From the NCBI GenBank assembly GCA_023230455.1, contig JALNXH010000011.1, positions 1-64,000 on the forward strand: 64,000 bases of DNA, given 5' to 3'. Below are positions 1 through 8,891 of the stretch, one piece after another. Position numbers and translations under genes: made by a program. The DNA comes from Rhodocyclaceae bacterium (GTDB lineage Bacteria; Pseudomonadota; Gammaproteobacteria; Burkholderiales; Rhodocyclaceae). Each line of letters opens with the position of its first letter. Positions within the stretch are counted from its first letter, which is position 1. The notes below the pieces were generated by a model. That model was not told the DNA's origin and made no database searches. It was given only the letters and a program-made list of their open reading frames with translations.

Positions 1-2220
1 GACGGTGTCCGCGTTGCCGACAGAGCCAAATCCGCTCGTCCCTTCCAGCGCCGTCTTCGCGCCCGAGGTCAGTGTGATCGTCAGCGTCGTGGCGTTGGTC
101 ACTACCGCCGTGCTGATGTCGCTCTCCGCAAACGTCTTGTTCGTCGTCGTGCTGTCGTCGCCGTTGATGTCCCAGACCAGATTCGACCAATTCAACTGCG
201 ATTTGATGTCCGTCGTGTTCGTCGCCGCCCCAATCGTGTCGAAGTTGGTCCCCGTCAACGTCAACACGCCCGTCGTGTTGTTGTAGGCCGCGCTGGTCAC
301 CGTCGAGGTCGGCGCCGCGTTGTCGGCGACGATAGCGCCATTGGACAATGCATCGGTTGTCGCCACGTTGCCGGCGGCATCCTTGGCGAATCCCGCTGTG
401 ACATCGAGCGCGTCCGAACCGCCTGTACTACCAAAGCCCGGCAGGCCTTCCAGTGCCGTCTTGGCGTCCAGTGTCAACGTGACAGTCAGCCCAGTGGCAT
501 TCGACACTATTGCCGAACTGATATCGCCAGCCGCGAACGTCTTGTCCGCCGTGGTGCTGCCGTCGCCGTTGATGTCCCAAGTGAATTTGGTCCAATCCAG
601 CTGGGACTTGACATCCGTACCGTTGGCCACGCCGAGCTTGTCGAAGTTGGTGCCGGATACCGACAACACACCCGTGCTTTCGCTGTACGCGCCACCGGTC
701 AGCGTCACCGCGGGCGCCAGCGTATCGATGCTGATGGTGGGCGTCGTGCCGGCGCCACCGGTATTGCCGGCCGCGTCGGTGTAGGCGCCGCTGGCGACGG
801 TGATGCTGGCGTTGCCTTCGGAATTGGTGGATGGTGTGAAAGTGGCGGTGTAGACCTTCGTGTCGGCGGTTACGGCAGGGTCGCTCAGCGTGCCGCCAGT
901 CGTCGTGACATCTCCAGCCACAAACCCTACCGGCACCTCGGAGAACGTAAAAGTTACGGTCGCGGTTTCGCCGATCTTGACCGCGCTAACGTTGCTGGTA
1001 ATTGTCAGCGTAGGCACGGCCGTGTCGATAGACAGGCTCAGCGGAAGCGAAGCGGTATTGGCCTCGCTCTCGGCATTCGTAAACCCATCCGCGGCGACGC
1101 TGATGGTAGCTGTAGTGGTCGTGCTGGCGGTCGGCGTGAAGGTGGCGGTATAGGTCGTGCCGCTACCGCTGAAGTTCGACAGCGCGCCACCACCGCTGAC
1201 CGTAACGTCTCCCACCGCAAAATCGCTCGCTGCTTCGCTCAAAGTGAATGTCAGGGTTGCCGTCTCGCCAGCCTTCAGGGCCGAATCGCTGGCGGCGGTG
1301 ATGGTTACCGTCGGTAACGGCAGGGGCGTACCACCGGCGGTCAGCCAACCGGCCTGAATCGGCTGGAACTCGGTACCGTTGTGCAACTGACTGCCGGGAG
1401 CAGTGAAGTTAACGGTGATGTGCCCATCGGCAAAATACACTACGTCGTCTTCGTCAGCCACCGTGAATTGCACCGTTTCGGTCTGACTATTCACTGTGCG
1501 CGTGAGGGTATAGACGCCCGTCTCCTGATCGATGATCTGCTCATAGTTCGACAGATTGCCCAGCAGGTAGAGCCGGTCGGCGTCTCCGCCCAGATTGCTG
1601 GCATTCACCGAGGTGCCAGCGTTGATGTAAACCGTATCGACCTTGCCCGAACCGGTAATCACCATAGCCTGCCCTGGCTGCATCAGCATGGGCACATCCA
1701 GACCCTGCGCATCGACGATGAAAACCTTGGCTGGATTGGTTGCCTCGGTCGCAGCCGTCGTCACCGGCGATGCAGGGGTCCCGCCAGCGGTAAGCCATGC
1801 GGCCTGGATCGCCTGGAACGCGGTGCCGTTATGCAACTGGCTACCGAGGGCGTCGAATTTGGTGGTGATATGACCGTCGGCAAAATAGACCACATCCGGG
1901 TTGTCGTTGGCGGTGAATCTGACCACTTCGCTCTGACCGTCAGCCAATCCCGCAATGCGGGTCAGGGTATATACACTGGTCTCCTGATCGATCACCTGCG
2001 TGTATTCCGCCAGATTTCCCGTGAGATAAAGCGTGTTGTCTCCTCCCCCCACGTTCGTGACGTCGGCCGATGTGCCGGCCTGTACGTAGAGGACATCGTC
2101 GCCCGCTCCGCCAATGAGCTGCACTTCCTTGCCAAGCAGGGAAAAGCCCTGAATCTGAGCCGACCAGTCGATGTAATTGCCGCGCTGGTCGGTAATGAAG
2201 TATTTCGCCGAGAGAGCCAT
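1..2220 (-). CDS. Large repetitive surface protein with bacterial Ig-like domains (C-terminus outside window)
   Basis: The frame is open from an ATG at 2220 to base 1 with no stop, giving at least 740 residues. An AAGAAGGG ribosome site lies about 9 nt upstream. The N-terminal part holds two copies of one module, near residues 33-130 and 165-270. Each has an IGGAGDD-like glycine/aspartate turn or a related sequence, then a stretch containing IDQET and VVYFADGHIT. Then come two Ig-like repeats of the Big_12 type (motif GETATLTFTLSEA) and two longer repeats containing SGTNFD and DINGD. There is no classical signal peptide, as in type I-secreted adhesins, so export through a type I system is inferred. 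It lies 39 bp after the next upstream gene on the same strand, so the two probably form one operon. The domain type is clear; function as an adhesin or surface layer is inference. Confidence 0.75.
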   Translation of the reverse strand, partial: MALSAKYFITDQRGNYIDWSAQIQGFSLLGKEVQLIGGAGDDVLYVQAGTSADVTNVGGGDNTLYLTGNLAEYTQVIDQETSVYTLTRIAGLADGQSEVVRFTANDNPDVVYFADGHITTKFDALGSQLHNGTAFQAIQAAWLTAGGTPASPVTTAATEATNPAKVFIVDAQGLDVPMLMQPGQAMVITGSGKVDTVYINAGTSVNASNLGGDADRLYLLGNLSNYEQIIDQETGVYTLTRTVNSQTETVQFTVADEDDVVYFADGHITVNFTAPGSQLHNGTEFQPIQAGWLTAGGTPLPLPTVTITAASDSALKAGETATLTFTLSEAASDFAVGDVTVSGGGALSNFSGSGTTYTATFTPTASTTTTATISVAADGFTNAESEANTASLPLSLSIDTAVPTLTITSNVSAVKIGETATVTFTFSEVPVGFVAGDVTTTGGTLSDPAVTADTKVYTATFTPSTNSEGNASITVASGAYTDAAGNTGGAGTTPTISIDTLAPAVTLTGGAYSESTGVLSVSGTNFDKLGVANGTDVKSQLDWTKFTWDINGDGSTTADKTFAAGDISSAIVSNATGLTVTLTLDAKTALEGLPGFGSTGGSDALDVTAGFAKDAAGNVATTDALSNGAIVADNAAPTSTVTSAAYNNTTGVLTLTGTNFDTIGAATNTTDIKSQLNWSNLVWDINGDDSTTTNKTFAESDISTAVVTNATTLTITLTSGAKTALEGTSGFGSVGNADTV

Positions 2221-2259
2221 AGGTGATTACCCTTCTTGTTCGATTGCTGCGCTGTCGGC

Positions 2260-5200
2260 TTAGCCGAAAATAACCAGGTTAGCGTTGTAGTGGGATGCGT
2301 TTTCAAGCATCAGGTCATATGAGCCCACCGCAGTGATCGCCGTATAACCCGTGGTGCTGTAGTCCGCGAACACCGTCTGCAACTGGAGCCCGCCATCCGA
2401 ATTGTCCATGTAACGCAACATCGAATTACCGGAGCCGGTGTAGGTGGCTCCTTTATGTCCGTCGGTGCTCAGCAAACTCATGTTGCCCATGTTGTCCAAA
2501 TAAATGACATCGTCGGTACCGAGCCCGGAAAGCAGAATCTTGCCGCCAATGGTCGTCGTGGACTTGTCGGTAGCGATGTCAGGTCCAGCACCATCGGTAT
2601 CGATATCAAGTCCGTCGCTTTGAAGAACCAGACCGTGGCTACCGGTACCGAAATTCATCGCCTCGCCGCTGGCGGTGGCATCCGAGACGTGTCCGTGGTG
2701 CCAGGTATAACCGGCTGTAAGGGTTCCATCCACGGCCATCTTCTGCGATGCGGCGCCGGTGGCATTGCCAGCCGGCGTCACCGTGGTGAAGTTCAGCGTG
2801 GTCGAGTTGCCGATAGCCACGTTGCCGACGCCATTCGCCGTCACGACGCCCGCATCGAGTTCGATGTGGTAGCTGGCGCCGAAATCCCAGTCGAAATCCC
2901 AGTCGGTGCTGGAGGCATTGTCGCTGCCGGCCGGGCTGATGGTGAGCACGTTGCCGCTTGCTGTGACCGAGTCCGCCATGTCGGCCGACTTGTCGACGCC
3001 GCCGATCGTCAGGCCCGTGACGGCACCGTTGGTGAGCGTAATGATCACGTCGTTGTCGGTCGTATCCTGCTTGCTCTCGCCGGTGGTTGTGTTGGTCAGC
3101 GTCCAGCCGCTGGTACCCATGTCATCCATGATGCGGATCTGGCCGCTGCCGAGGCTGATGGTGTCCGAGAAAGTCAGGACCAAATCGGAACGCGCATCCA
3201 GATTGACCACGTCATCGAGCGTAGCGGTGTTGGTCACGGTTGGAGCATTGACCACACTGACCGCGATCGTGTGGCTGACGGACAAGCCGTCGACATCCGT
3301 GGCGGTAAAGGTGACGTTCGCCGTACCCGCCGTGGCCGGAGTACCGGTAATGGCCCCGTTTGTGGAATTGAGAGCCAGTTCCGACGGCAATCCTGTCTGT
3401 GAATATGTCAGCGTATCGGAGGTATCCACATCGGTGAACAAACTAGCGATCTCATCTCCGGAAAGCGCCTGACCGACTACGAGCGTTTCCGTCGTCGGTG
3501 CTCCACCCACGACTGTCGGCGCTTCGTTGGCATTGGTGACGTTCACGGTGACGTTCTGGTTGGCCGTCTGGCTCAATGCATCCGTGGCCGCGATGGTGAC
3601 GCTGTAGCTGCTCTTGGTTTCGAAGTTGGGCGTGGAATCGAAGGTCAGCGCTCCGTTGGTCAAGGTAAAGCTGCCTGCATCGGTACCGGAGAGCGCATAG
3701 GTAACTGCGGTGGAGTCGGTCGTGGCGGCGGTGTAGACCGTACCGGTGGCGTTTTCCACGAAGGTGACCGTAGTGCCACTGGTGAAGACCGGCACATTGT
3801 TGTCGATGACGAAGCCAGATACGGCCTGGCCGGTGGCACTGGTAACAAATCCTTGCTGGCTCGTATTGCCGGTAATCGTCGCATCGCCAAGACTGATGGC
3901 GCTGACGGTGACGCTGGCGTCATCCACCGTGCCGGGCGCCGTGGCGGTGAAAGTCAGCGTGCCGGTATTGGTGCTGTTGCCTCCGCTATAGGTGGCCGTC
4001 ATGGTTTGGCCATTGACGTCGAATGTCAGCGTGGGCGCAGTCGTGCCGGTCGTGATCGTGACCGACTCGCTAAGCGTTGCGGTAAAGGTCAAGGCATCGC
4101 CGCTGTTGGCCTGGGCGACATCGGCCGCAATCGCGGTAATAGTCGGCGCGCTCACCACCGGCAGGTTGAAGGTCTGTTGCGTCGTCAGGCTGCCGTCGGT
4201 CGCCGTCACCGTGACGCTGTTGGTCAGGTCTTCGGTCGTGGCCGTGCCGCTGATGACGCCCGCGCTGCTGATGGTAAGGCCGGCAGGCAGGCCGGTGGCG
4301 GAGTAGCTCAGCGTGGTACCGACGTCGGGATCGGAGAAGCTGCCCGAGACATTGAAGCTGTACGTCTGGTTGGTGACGGCGGTGGTCGCCGTCACCGTGG
4401 TCGAGGTCGGCGTTTCATTGACGTTGGTGACGGTGATCGCCACGGTCTGGGTCGCGTTCAACGCTCCGGCGCCGTTGTCCGTCGCCGTCACGGTGATGTC
4501 GTAGACGCTGTCGCCGCCCGTATCCGTCGGCGTTTCGCGATCCGGCTGCGCCTTGAAAGTAACCGCGCCTGTACTGGCATCGATATCGAACAGCAGCGCA
4601 TCGCTGCCGGCCAGGGTATAGGTCAGGGTCGTGCCGGCATCCGGGTCGGTCGCCGTGGCGGTATAGACGGTCGTGCTGGTCGCGGTGTTTTCTGCAATGC
4701 TGGCCGAAGCGCCGCTCGTCACCGTCGGCGCTTCATTCACGTTGGTCACCGTGATCGCCACGGCCTGGGCCGCCGTGGTGAGGGAGCCGTCGGAGGCCGT
4801 CACCGTGACGTCATAGACGTTGTTGCCGCCGGCATCGGTCGGCGCCTCGAAGTTCGGTGCGGCCTTGAAGGTGATCGCGCCGGTGCTGGAACTGATGTTA
4901 AACAGCGCCGCATCGGCACCGCCCAGCGCATAGATCGGGGTCGTGCCCGCATCCGGGTCCGTGGCTGTGGTGGTATAGACCGTCCCTGTGCCGTTTTCGG
5001 CGAAGCTTGCCGCCGTCCCGCTGGTGAGCGCCGGCGTCTCGTTCACATTGGTCACCGCGACCGCCACCGATTGCGTCGTCGTATTGCCGGCGCCATCCGT
5101 TGCCGTCACGGTAATGTCGAAGGTGTTGTCTGTGTTGCTGTCTGCCGGCGCTTCGAAGTCGGGCACCGCCGCGAAGGTGACGACGCCGGAACTGGGATCG

Positions 5201-6972
5201 ATATTGAACCGCGCCACATCGGTACCGCCAAGGGTATAGGTCAGCAGATGCGCGTCCGTTGCCGCGGCGTCATACGCGGTGCCGGCACCGTTTTCCGCGA
5301 AGCTTGCCGATGTCGTGCTGGTGAAGGTCGGCGCGGTTGTATCCACCGCATAGCTCTGCGCCGAAACCTTGCCCACCACGTCCGCCGTCGCGCCGGTGAA
5401 ATTCGTAACCGTACCGGCCGTGACGGCGAACTTGATGAGGTTGTCGCCATTTACAAGCGTGACACCGGTCCAAGTCAAGGCAGTCCCGCTCACGAAACTG
5501 CTGATATCCGTCCAGGTTGTGCCGCCATCCACCGAGCCCCACAGTTTTCCGCTGAGGGCCGCGTCGAGCGTTGCAGTAATCGTCTGCGCGGCGGTCTGGG
5601 TGATGAAATCGCCCGCGGCACCGGTATCGGCGGACAAAGCGATGCCACCGATATTGACGCCAATGGCCGTTTCCAGCGCAGTCTCCGTCCCGGTCACGTT
5701 GCCAGCTATGCCATCGGCCACGGCGGCCCCGGCGATGAGGGCATCGACCGCCGAAATACTCAACGTCGTGCCTACCAGCCCTTCCGACAGCGCCGTCAGC
5801 ACTTCTCCGGTGCTCGCGCCCTGGTCGGCTTCGGCCCCCGCAATCGCCGCCAGCGCCTGACCGTAGGCCTTTTGCGCCGCTGTGCCGGCGTTGAATGCCG
5901 TTGCATCGTCGACGGTCACCGGAACGGTGGTCGTGATGTCGCCCGAGAGGCCGAAGGCCGTTTTCACATTGTCATTGGCGGTCGTGACCTGGGTCGTGGT
6001 AACCGTGGATCCGAGAGTGGTCGATGCCGTCCCCGCATCGCCGCCGCTATCGCCCACCAGTTCGCGTACTGCCAGTTCCGTCAAGGGGGTGATGGCGACC
6101 GTGATCGTGCCGTTGCCGGAAACGTTGACCACGGCGCGCAAATCGGTGGCCAGATCCTTCGCAAGGCCGGTTCCCTCGTCGTTGTAATTGGTTCCGGCAT
6201 TCGTATCCTTCAGGCGGACCAGAACCGGGCCGGAGTAGTTTTCGGTTACGGCAATGGAAAAGGTGCCGTCCGCATTCACCGTGCCGGTGCCGGCAAGTTT
6301 TGTCCCGTCGGCCTTGAAGGCTTCGACAACAAGCCCGGTGGCATCGTTGATCTTGCCGAGTGCAATGGTGCCGCTGAGTGTGAATCCGGTCGCCGCAGCA
6401 ACAGACGATCCGCCGCCGCCACCGCCACTCGTGCCGGACGCGGCAATGCCCACCGCCAATGCGGCGCCCAGCATGACCTGGCTCGAAACGCCGGCCGCGA
6501 CGGCCGTTCCCGAAGCGGCTGAGCCTCCGCCCAGCGCCGTACCGCCGGCGGCTTCGCCTCCTGCGGCAGCTCCGGTAGAAGAGGCTGCCGTGCCTGCGGC
6601 CGGGGCCGCTTCAGGCGTTGCGGTATCGGCGAGTGCAAGAACCATTCGGTCATCCGAATACTCCGCCTGCGTCGTGGCGGCATCCGCCTGATCGTTCACA
6701 TCATCGACGGCCGCATTCCCATTTTCTTCTTCGTCCCCCGGCTTGCGCTTTGCCTTGCCGTTTACGATTTTCCGGGCAGACGCCACAAGATCCTCAAACT
6801 TCCCGGCATCGGCCTGGAAGCCGGCGGACTTGCCTTTCGATTCAACGGCCGGCTTTACGCTCTCGCCTGTATCCATCGTCTTCTTGCCTGCCTGACCGGA
6901 AAAACCCGACGCTCCGGATTGAACAGCCGAACCGTTGGTCTCGGCACCTGATTTAGAGGTAGTAATGGCCAT
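2260..6972 (-). CDS. Giant cadherin/Ig-repeat surface protein, adhesin-like
   Basis: 1570 residues, start supported by a CCAGGAG ribosome site. The first 110 residues are charged and polar. A short hydrophobic Ala-rich stretch and a six-glycine run follow near residues 165-190, a layout seen in large type I-secreted adhesins. The body has an alpha/beta-like segment, then cadherin-type repeats marked by SFAENG, DPDAGTT and VTNVNE motifs (three in tandem, a fourth further on), putative-Ig (He_PIG) repeats marked by GLPAGL or GLPSEL and GTP/GTAT, and a SwmB-like segment near the end (LVLTFSDTISLGSG). The C-terminus ends in hydrophobic residues (NLVIFG), compatible with an uncleaved type I secretion signal. 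No ABC transporter, membrane fusion protein or protease is in the window. Adhesion or surface-layer function is inferred from architecture only. Confidence 0.8.
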   Translation of the reverse strand: MAITTSKSGAETNGSAVQSGASGFSGQAGKKTMDTGESVKPAVESKGKSAGFQADAGKFEDLVASARKIVNGKAKRKPGDEEENGNAAVDDVNDQADAATTQAEYSDDRMVLALADTATPEAAPAAGTAASSTGAAAGGEAAGGTALGGGSAASGTAVAAGVSSQVMLGAALAVGIAASGTSGGGGGGSSVAAATGFTLSGTIALGKINDATGLVVEAFKADGTKLAGTGTVNADGTFSIAVTENYSGPVLVRLKDTNAGTNYNDEGTGLAKDLATDLRAVVNVSGNGTITVAITPLTELAVRELVGDSGGDAGTASTTLGSTVTTTQVTTANDNVKTAFGLSGDITTTVPVTVDDATAFNAGTAAQKAYGQALAAIAGAEADQGASTGEVLTALSEGLVGTTLSISAVDALIAGAAVADGIAGNVTGTETALETAIGVNIGGIALSADTGAAGDFITQTAAQTITATLDAALSGKLWGSVDGGTTWTDISSFVSGTALTWTGVTLVNGDNLIKFAVTAGTVTNFTGATADVVGKVSAQSYAVDTTAPTFTSTTSASFAENGAGTAYDAAATDAHLLTYTLGGTDVARFNIDPSSGVVTFAAVPDFEAPADSNTDNTFDITVTATDGAGNTTTQSVAVAVTNVNETPALTSGTAASFAENGTGTVYTTTATDPDAGTTPIYALGGADAALFNISSSTGAITFKAAPNFEAPTDAGGNNVYDVTVTASDGSLTTAAQAVAITVTNVNEAPTVTSGASASIAENTATSTTVYTATATDPDAGTTLTYTLAGSDALLFDIDASTGAVTFKAQPDRETPTDTGGDSVYDITVTATDNGAGALNATQTVAITVTNVNETPTSTTVTATTAVTNQTYSFNVSGSFSDPDVGTTLSYSATGLPAGLTISSAGVISGTATTEDLTNSVTVTATDGSLTTQQTFNLPVVSAPTITAIAADVAQANSGDALTFTATLSESVTITTGTTAPTLTFDVNGQTMTATYSGGNSTNTGTLTFTATAPGTVDDASVTVSAISLGDATITGNTSQQGFVTSATGQAVSGFVIDNNVPVFTSGTTVTFVENATGTVYTAATTDSTAVTYALSGTDAGSFTLTNGALTFDSTPNFETKSSYSVTIAATDALSQTANQNVTVNVTNANEAPTVVGGAPTTETLVVGQALSGDEIASLFTDVDTSDTLTYSQTGLPSELALNSTNGAITGTPATAGTANVTFTATDVDGLSVSHTIAVSVVNAPTVTNTATLDDVVNLDARSDLVLTFSDTISLGSGQIRIMDDMGTSGWTLTNTTTGESKQDTTDNDVIITLTNGAVTGLTIGGVDKSADMADSVTASGNVLTISPAGSDNASSTDWDFDWDFGASYHIELDAGVVTANGVGNVAIGNSTTLNFTTVTPAGNATGAASQKMAVDGTLTAGYTWHHGHVSDATASGEAMNFGTGSHGLVLQSDGLDIDTDGAGPDIATDKSTTTIGGKILLSGLGTDDVIYLDNMGNMSLLSTDGHKGATYTGSGNSMLRYMDNSDGGLQLQTVFADYSTTGYTAITAVGSYDLMLENASHYNANLVIFG

Positions 6973-7661
6973 CGAATGCTCCTGGAAACAATTGACTTTT
7001 TAAGAAGGGGATCAAAACAGACAGGGGGGCAAAACTCCGAGTGAAATCCTGGAATAGGCTGGGGCTCCCGTTTTTATATTGCGGCGCTGTCGCTTGCATT
7101 TGCTTTGCGGGGGCTTTGCTCGGAAATTTGAGGCGGTTTTTGTTATTTATGGATCGAACTGAAACGTGCAACCTAGCCAACGACGACCACACTCAAAATG
7201 TAACGGCTCACACAGCCAGAAATAAGTGAAGTGGAATCGAAAACATGAAAGCGTAATCTGCTCGCACCTACGGAGAATACATTAGCCAAGCGGGGAAATA
7301 ATATACCCATCCCCCGGTAGATGGTAAAAGACGGGGACTCCACCGCGCGATCGATGTGACAGACTTTTCACTGCGGACCATGCCGCAGATGCAGGATCAC
7401 CCCCGCCTCATCTCATCCGGTTCTCGACCCCGAGCCGGAACGCAAAATAAGTCGATGATTAGCTTAACTAAAGTAACGAACCTGGAGCGGCGGGCGCAGG
7501 ATTTTCGTTGAACTGAAAAATATATATCCAAGCACAATTCGGCTGGACTCGAACGGATGAAACCGCCTCCGCATTTTTTGCCAAGAATTTGCCGACACGA
7601 TTCGTCGCAACCACACCGCGGTCTCCCGCTATACAACGCCATTGCTTGCCGCCTTCAGAGG
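6973..7661. other. Long intergenic region upstream of the adhesin gene
   Basis: About 690 bp with no convincing gene. It is more AT-rich than its surroundings, especially around 7430-7580. Short frames here (for example 7397-7642 on the minus strand) lack a ribosome site and family-like composition. The region must hold the promoter of the adhesin pair. I could not identify a convincing -35/-10 pair or an RNA gene. Confidence 0.5.
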
Positions 7662-7888
7662 TGGCCCCGCGCAGTTGGGCAGAATTCTGGGTTTCTTAAG
7701 TGAAATCTCTGCGGGTTAAGCCGCCACGGCGAGTGGCGACAGATTGAAGTAGGCGCTATCCGGCGTCCGGCCGTCAAGCGTCGAATGCGGCCGGCGCCGA
7801 TTGTAGAAATCGAAGTAGCGGGTCAAGGCTTGGCGGGCAACGGAAACGGTGTCGTAGCCATGCAGGTAAATCTCCTCGTAACCAAACC
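7662..7888 (-). pseudogene. Relic of an IS3-family transposase (3' end of orfB and terminal region)
   Basis: Read on the minus strand, 7716-7885 encodes the last ~55 residues of an IS3-family orfB integrase-type transposase. It contains YEEIYLHGYD, then RYFDFYNRRRPH and STLDGRTPD, and ends in SPLAVAA and a TAA stop at 7716-7718. The sequence after the stop, to a TGGCCCC at 7662, looks like the terminal region of such an element. Everything upstream of residue -55 (orfA and the DDE catalytic core) is missing, so this is a dead remnant. Homology stops abruptly near 7888, next to a GGCC microrepeat at about 7911-7923. Confidence 0.8.
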
Positions 7889-7925
7889 AAAGCAGCTTCC
7901 GATCGGCCGGCCGGCCGGCCGGCCC

Positions 7926-7952
7926 AAAAAGAAAGGCCCCGTCGCGGGGCCT
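7926..7952 (-). terminator. Rho-independent terminator of the OmpA-like gene
   Basis: Minus-strand stem of 8 bp (AGGCCCCG pairing with CGGGGCCT, three-base loop) at 7934-7952, followed by a U-rich tract complementary to the A-run at 7926-7933. It lies 26 bp after the stop of the gene ending at 7978. Confidence 0.85.
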
Positions 7953-7977
7953 CGCCGAAATGCGGTTTTTCTATAGC

Positions 7978-8610
7978 TCAGAACTTGAGCACGAACCCCA
8001 CCGACAGCAGATCGACATCGCCCTCTCCCGTCGTATTTTCATCGCCAAGGTTCTTGAAGCGTTCGTATTCGAGCCGGACGGCCATTTTGTCGTTCAGCGC
8101 GTAATCGCCGCCAATGCCCCAATGACCTTTGGAACTGGTGTCATCGACACTACCTGCTGCCGCACCGCCGGGGCCCGTGGCAGAAACGGTCGCTTCGACC
8201 TTGGCATTGATCATGCCGACCTTGCCGAACAACACGAAAGTTTGTCCGACCGGGATGGAGCCCACGACATCGATATTCCAGCCGTCAGCCTTGATCTCGG
8301 CCCGGCCTGCACCGCCGGTATAAGCGGCCGAATATTTGAGCTTTCCTAGATTGATGTAACCGCCTTCCAGCGCAAAATTCTGGTTGAAACGATAGCCGGC
8401 CTGAAGTTTGTAAGCCGTATCCTGGTCGTCGAGCGAGGACGAGAGGCCGGTCGCACCGGCGGCGATCAGAGCGCCATCGATGTCCCCCTTCTCGGCCTTG
8501 AAATCACTCTGGCCGGCCGATCCGGCGAAATACCAGTCTCCTGCGACGGCCGGAGAAACGGCAGCAACCGAAGCGACAATCAGGGCAGATTTGAACAGTT
8601 TGTTCTTCAC
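7978..8610 (-). CDS. OmpA-type eight-stranded beta-barrel outer-membrane protein
   Basis: 210 residues from a GTG at 8610, chosen because AAGGAG stands 8-9 nt upstream and because it puts a clean signal peptide at the N-terminus (VKNKLFK, hydrophobic core, cleavage after AVA). A start 21 codons further upstream would bury the signal. The mature protein has alternating amphipathic strands (AYKLQAGYRF, FALEGGYINLG, MAVRLEYERF) and ends in phenylalanine (VGFVLKF), the usual BAM-recognition end. It has no C-terminal peptidoglycan-binding OmpA domain. It resembles the OmpA-like or opacity-type transmembrane family; ligand and role are unknown. A terminator follows, so it is probably monocistronic. 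Confidence 0.8.
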   Translation of the reverse strand: MKNKLFKSALIVASVAAVSPAVAGDWYFAGSAGQSDFKAEKGDIDGALIAAGATGLSSSLDDQDTAYKLQAGYRFNQNFALEGGYINLGKLKYSAAYTGGAGRAEIKADGWNIDVVGSIPVGQTFVLFGKVGMINAKVEATVSATGPGGAAAGSVDDTSSKGHWGIGGDYALNDKMAVRLEYERFKNLGDENTTGEGDVDLLSVGFVLKF

Positions 8611-8642
8611 GGAATACGCTCCTTGTTTTCGTTGATGAATTT

Positions 8643-8678
8643 TGGATAATGCCAAAAGAGTGGATAATGCCAAAAGAG
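8643..8678. repeat. Perfect tandem duplication of an 18-bp unit upstream of the barrel gene
   Basis: TGGATAATGCCAAAAGAG occurs twice head to tail at 8643-8660 and 8661-8678, 33-68 bp upstream of the GTG at 8610. On the minus strand the two copies place TTGGCA and CATTAT 16 bp apart, a plausible sigma-70 promoter created by the duplication. Confidence 0.9.
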
Positions 8679-8845
8679 TTTATCCAATTTACATTTTCCG
8701 CACAAGACGTGCCCCGCCCATCATGGGCGATCGACCCTATTCCAGGCATTTAAGGAAACGCTGAACACGTCCGTTCGTCCCACAGGGACGTGTGCCCTTC
8801 AGGGTATTTCCTTCGGTCACGCTGAGCCCTTCGGTGAAACTCAGG

Positions 8846-8878
8846 ACAGGCTTCGACAAGCTCAACCCGACCGTGAAG
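8846..8878. repeat. Copy of a dispersed palindromic repeat arm
   Basis: Contains TTCGACAAGCTCAACCCGA, nearly identical to the right arm of the inverted repeat at 11689-11753. Neighbouring bases (8808-8845) contain imperfect inverted pieces of the same motif. Repeats of this kind are common between genes of beta- and gammaproteobacteria. Confidence 0.6.
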
Positions 8879-8891
8879 ACTCAGCGCACTT

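Noticed and set aside
3853..6522. 889-residue open frame on the plus strand
   Set aside because: It lies antisense to the adhesin gene, is Arg/Gly/His-rich and has no family motifs or ribosome site; it reflects the codon bias of the repeat gene.
1..6972. Repeats considered as a CRISPR array
   Set aside because: Repeats are protein-coding Ig/cadherin modules of about 100 residues, not short direct repeats with unique spacers.
7397..7642. 81-residue minus-strand frame
   Set aside because: No ribosome site or recognisable family; AT-rich intergenic DNA.
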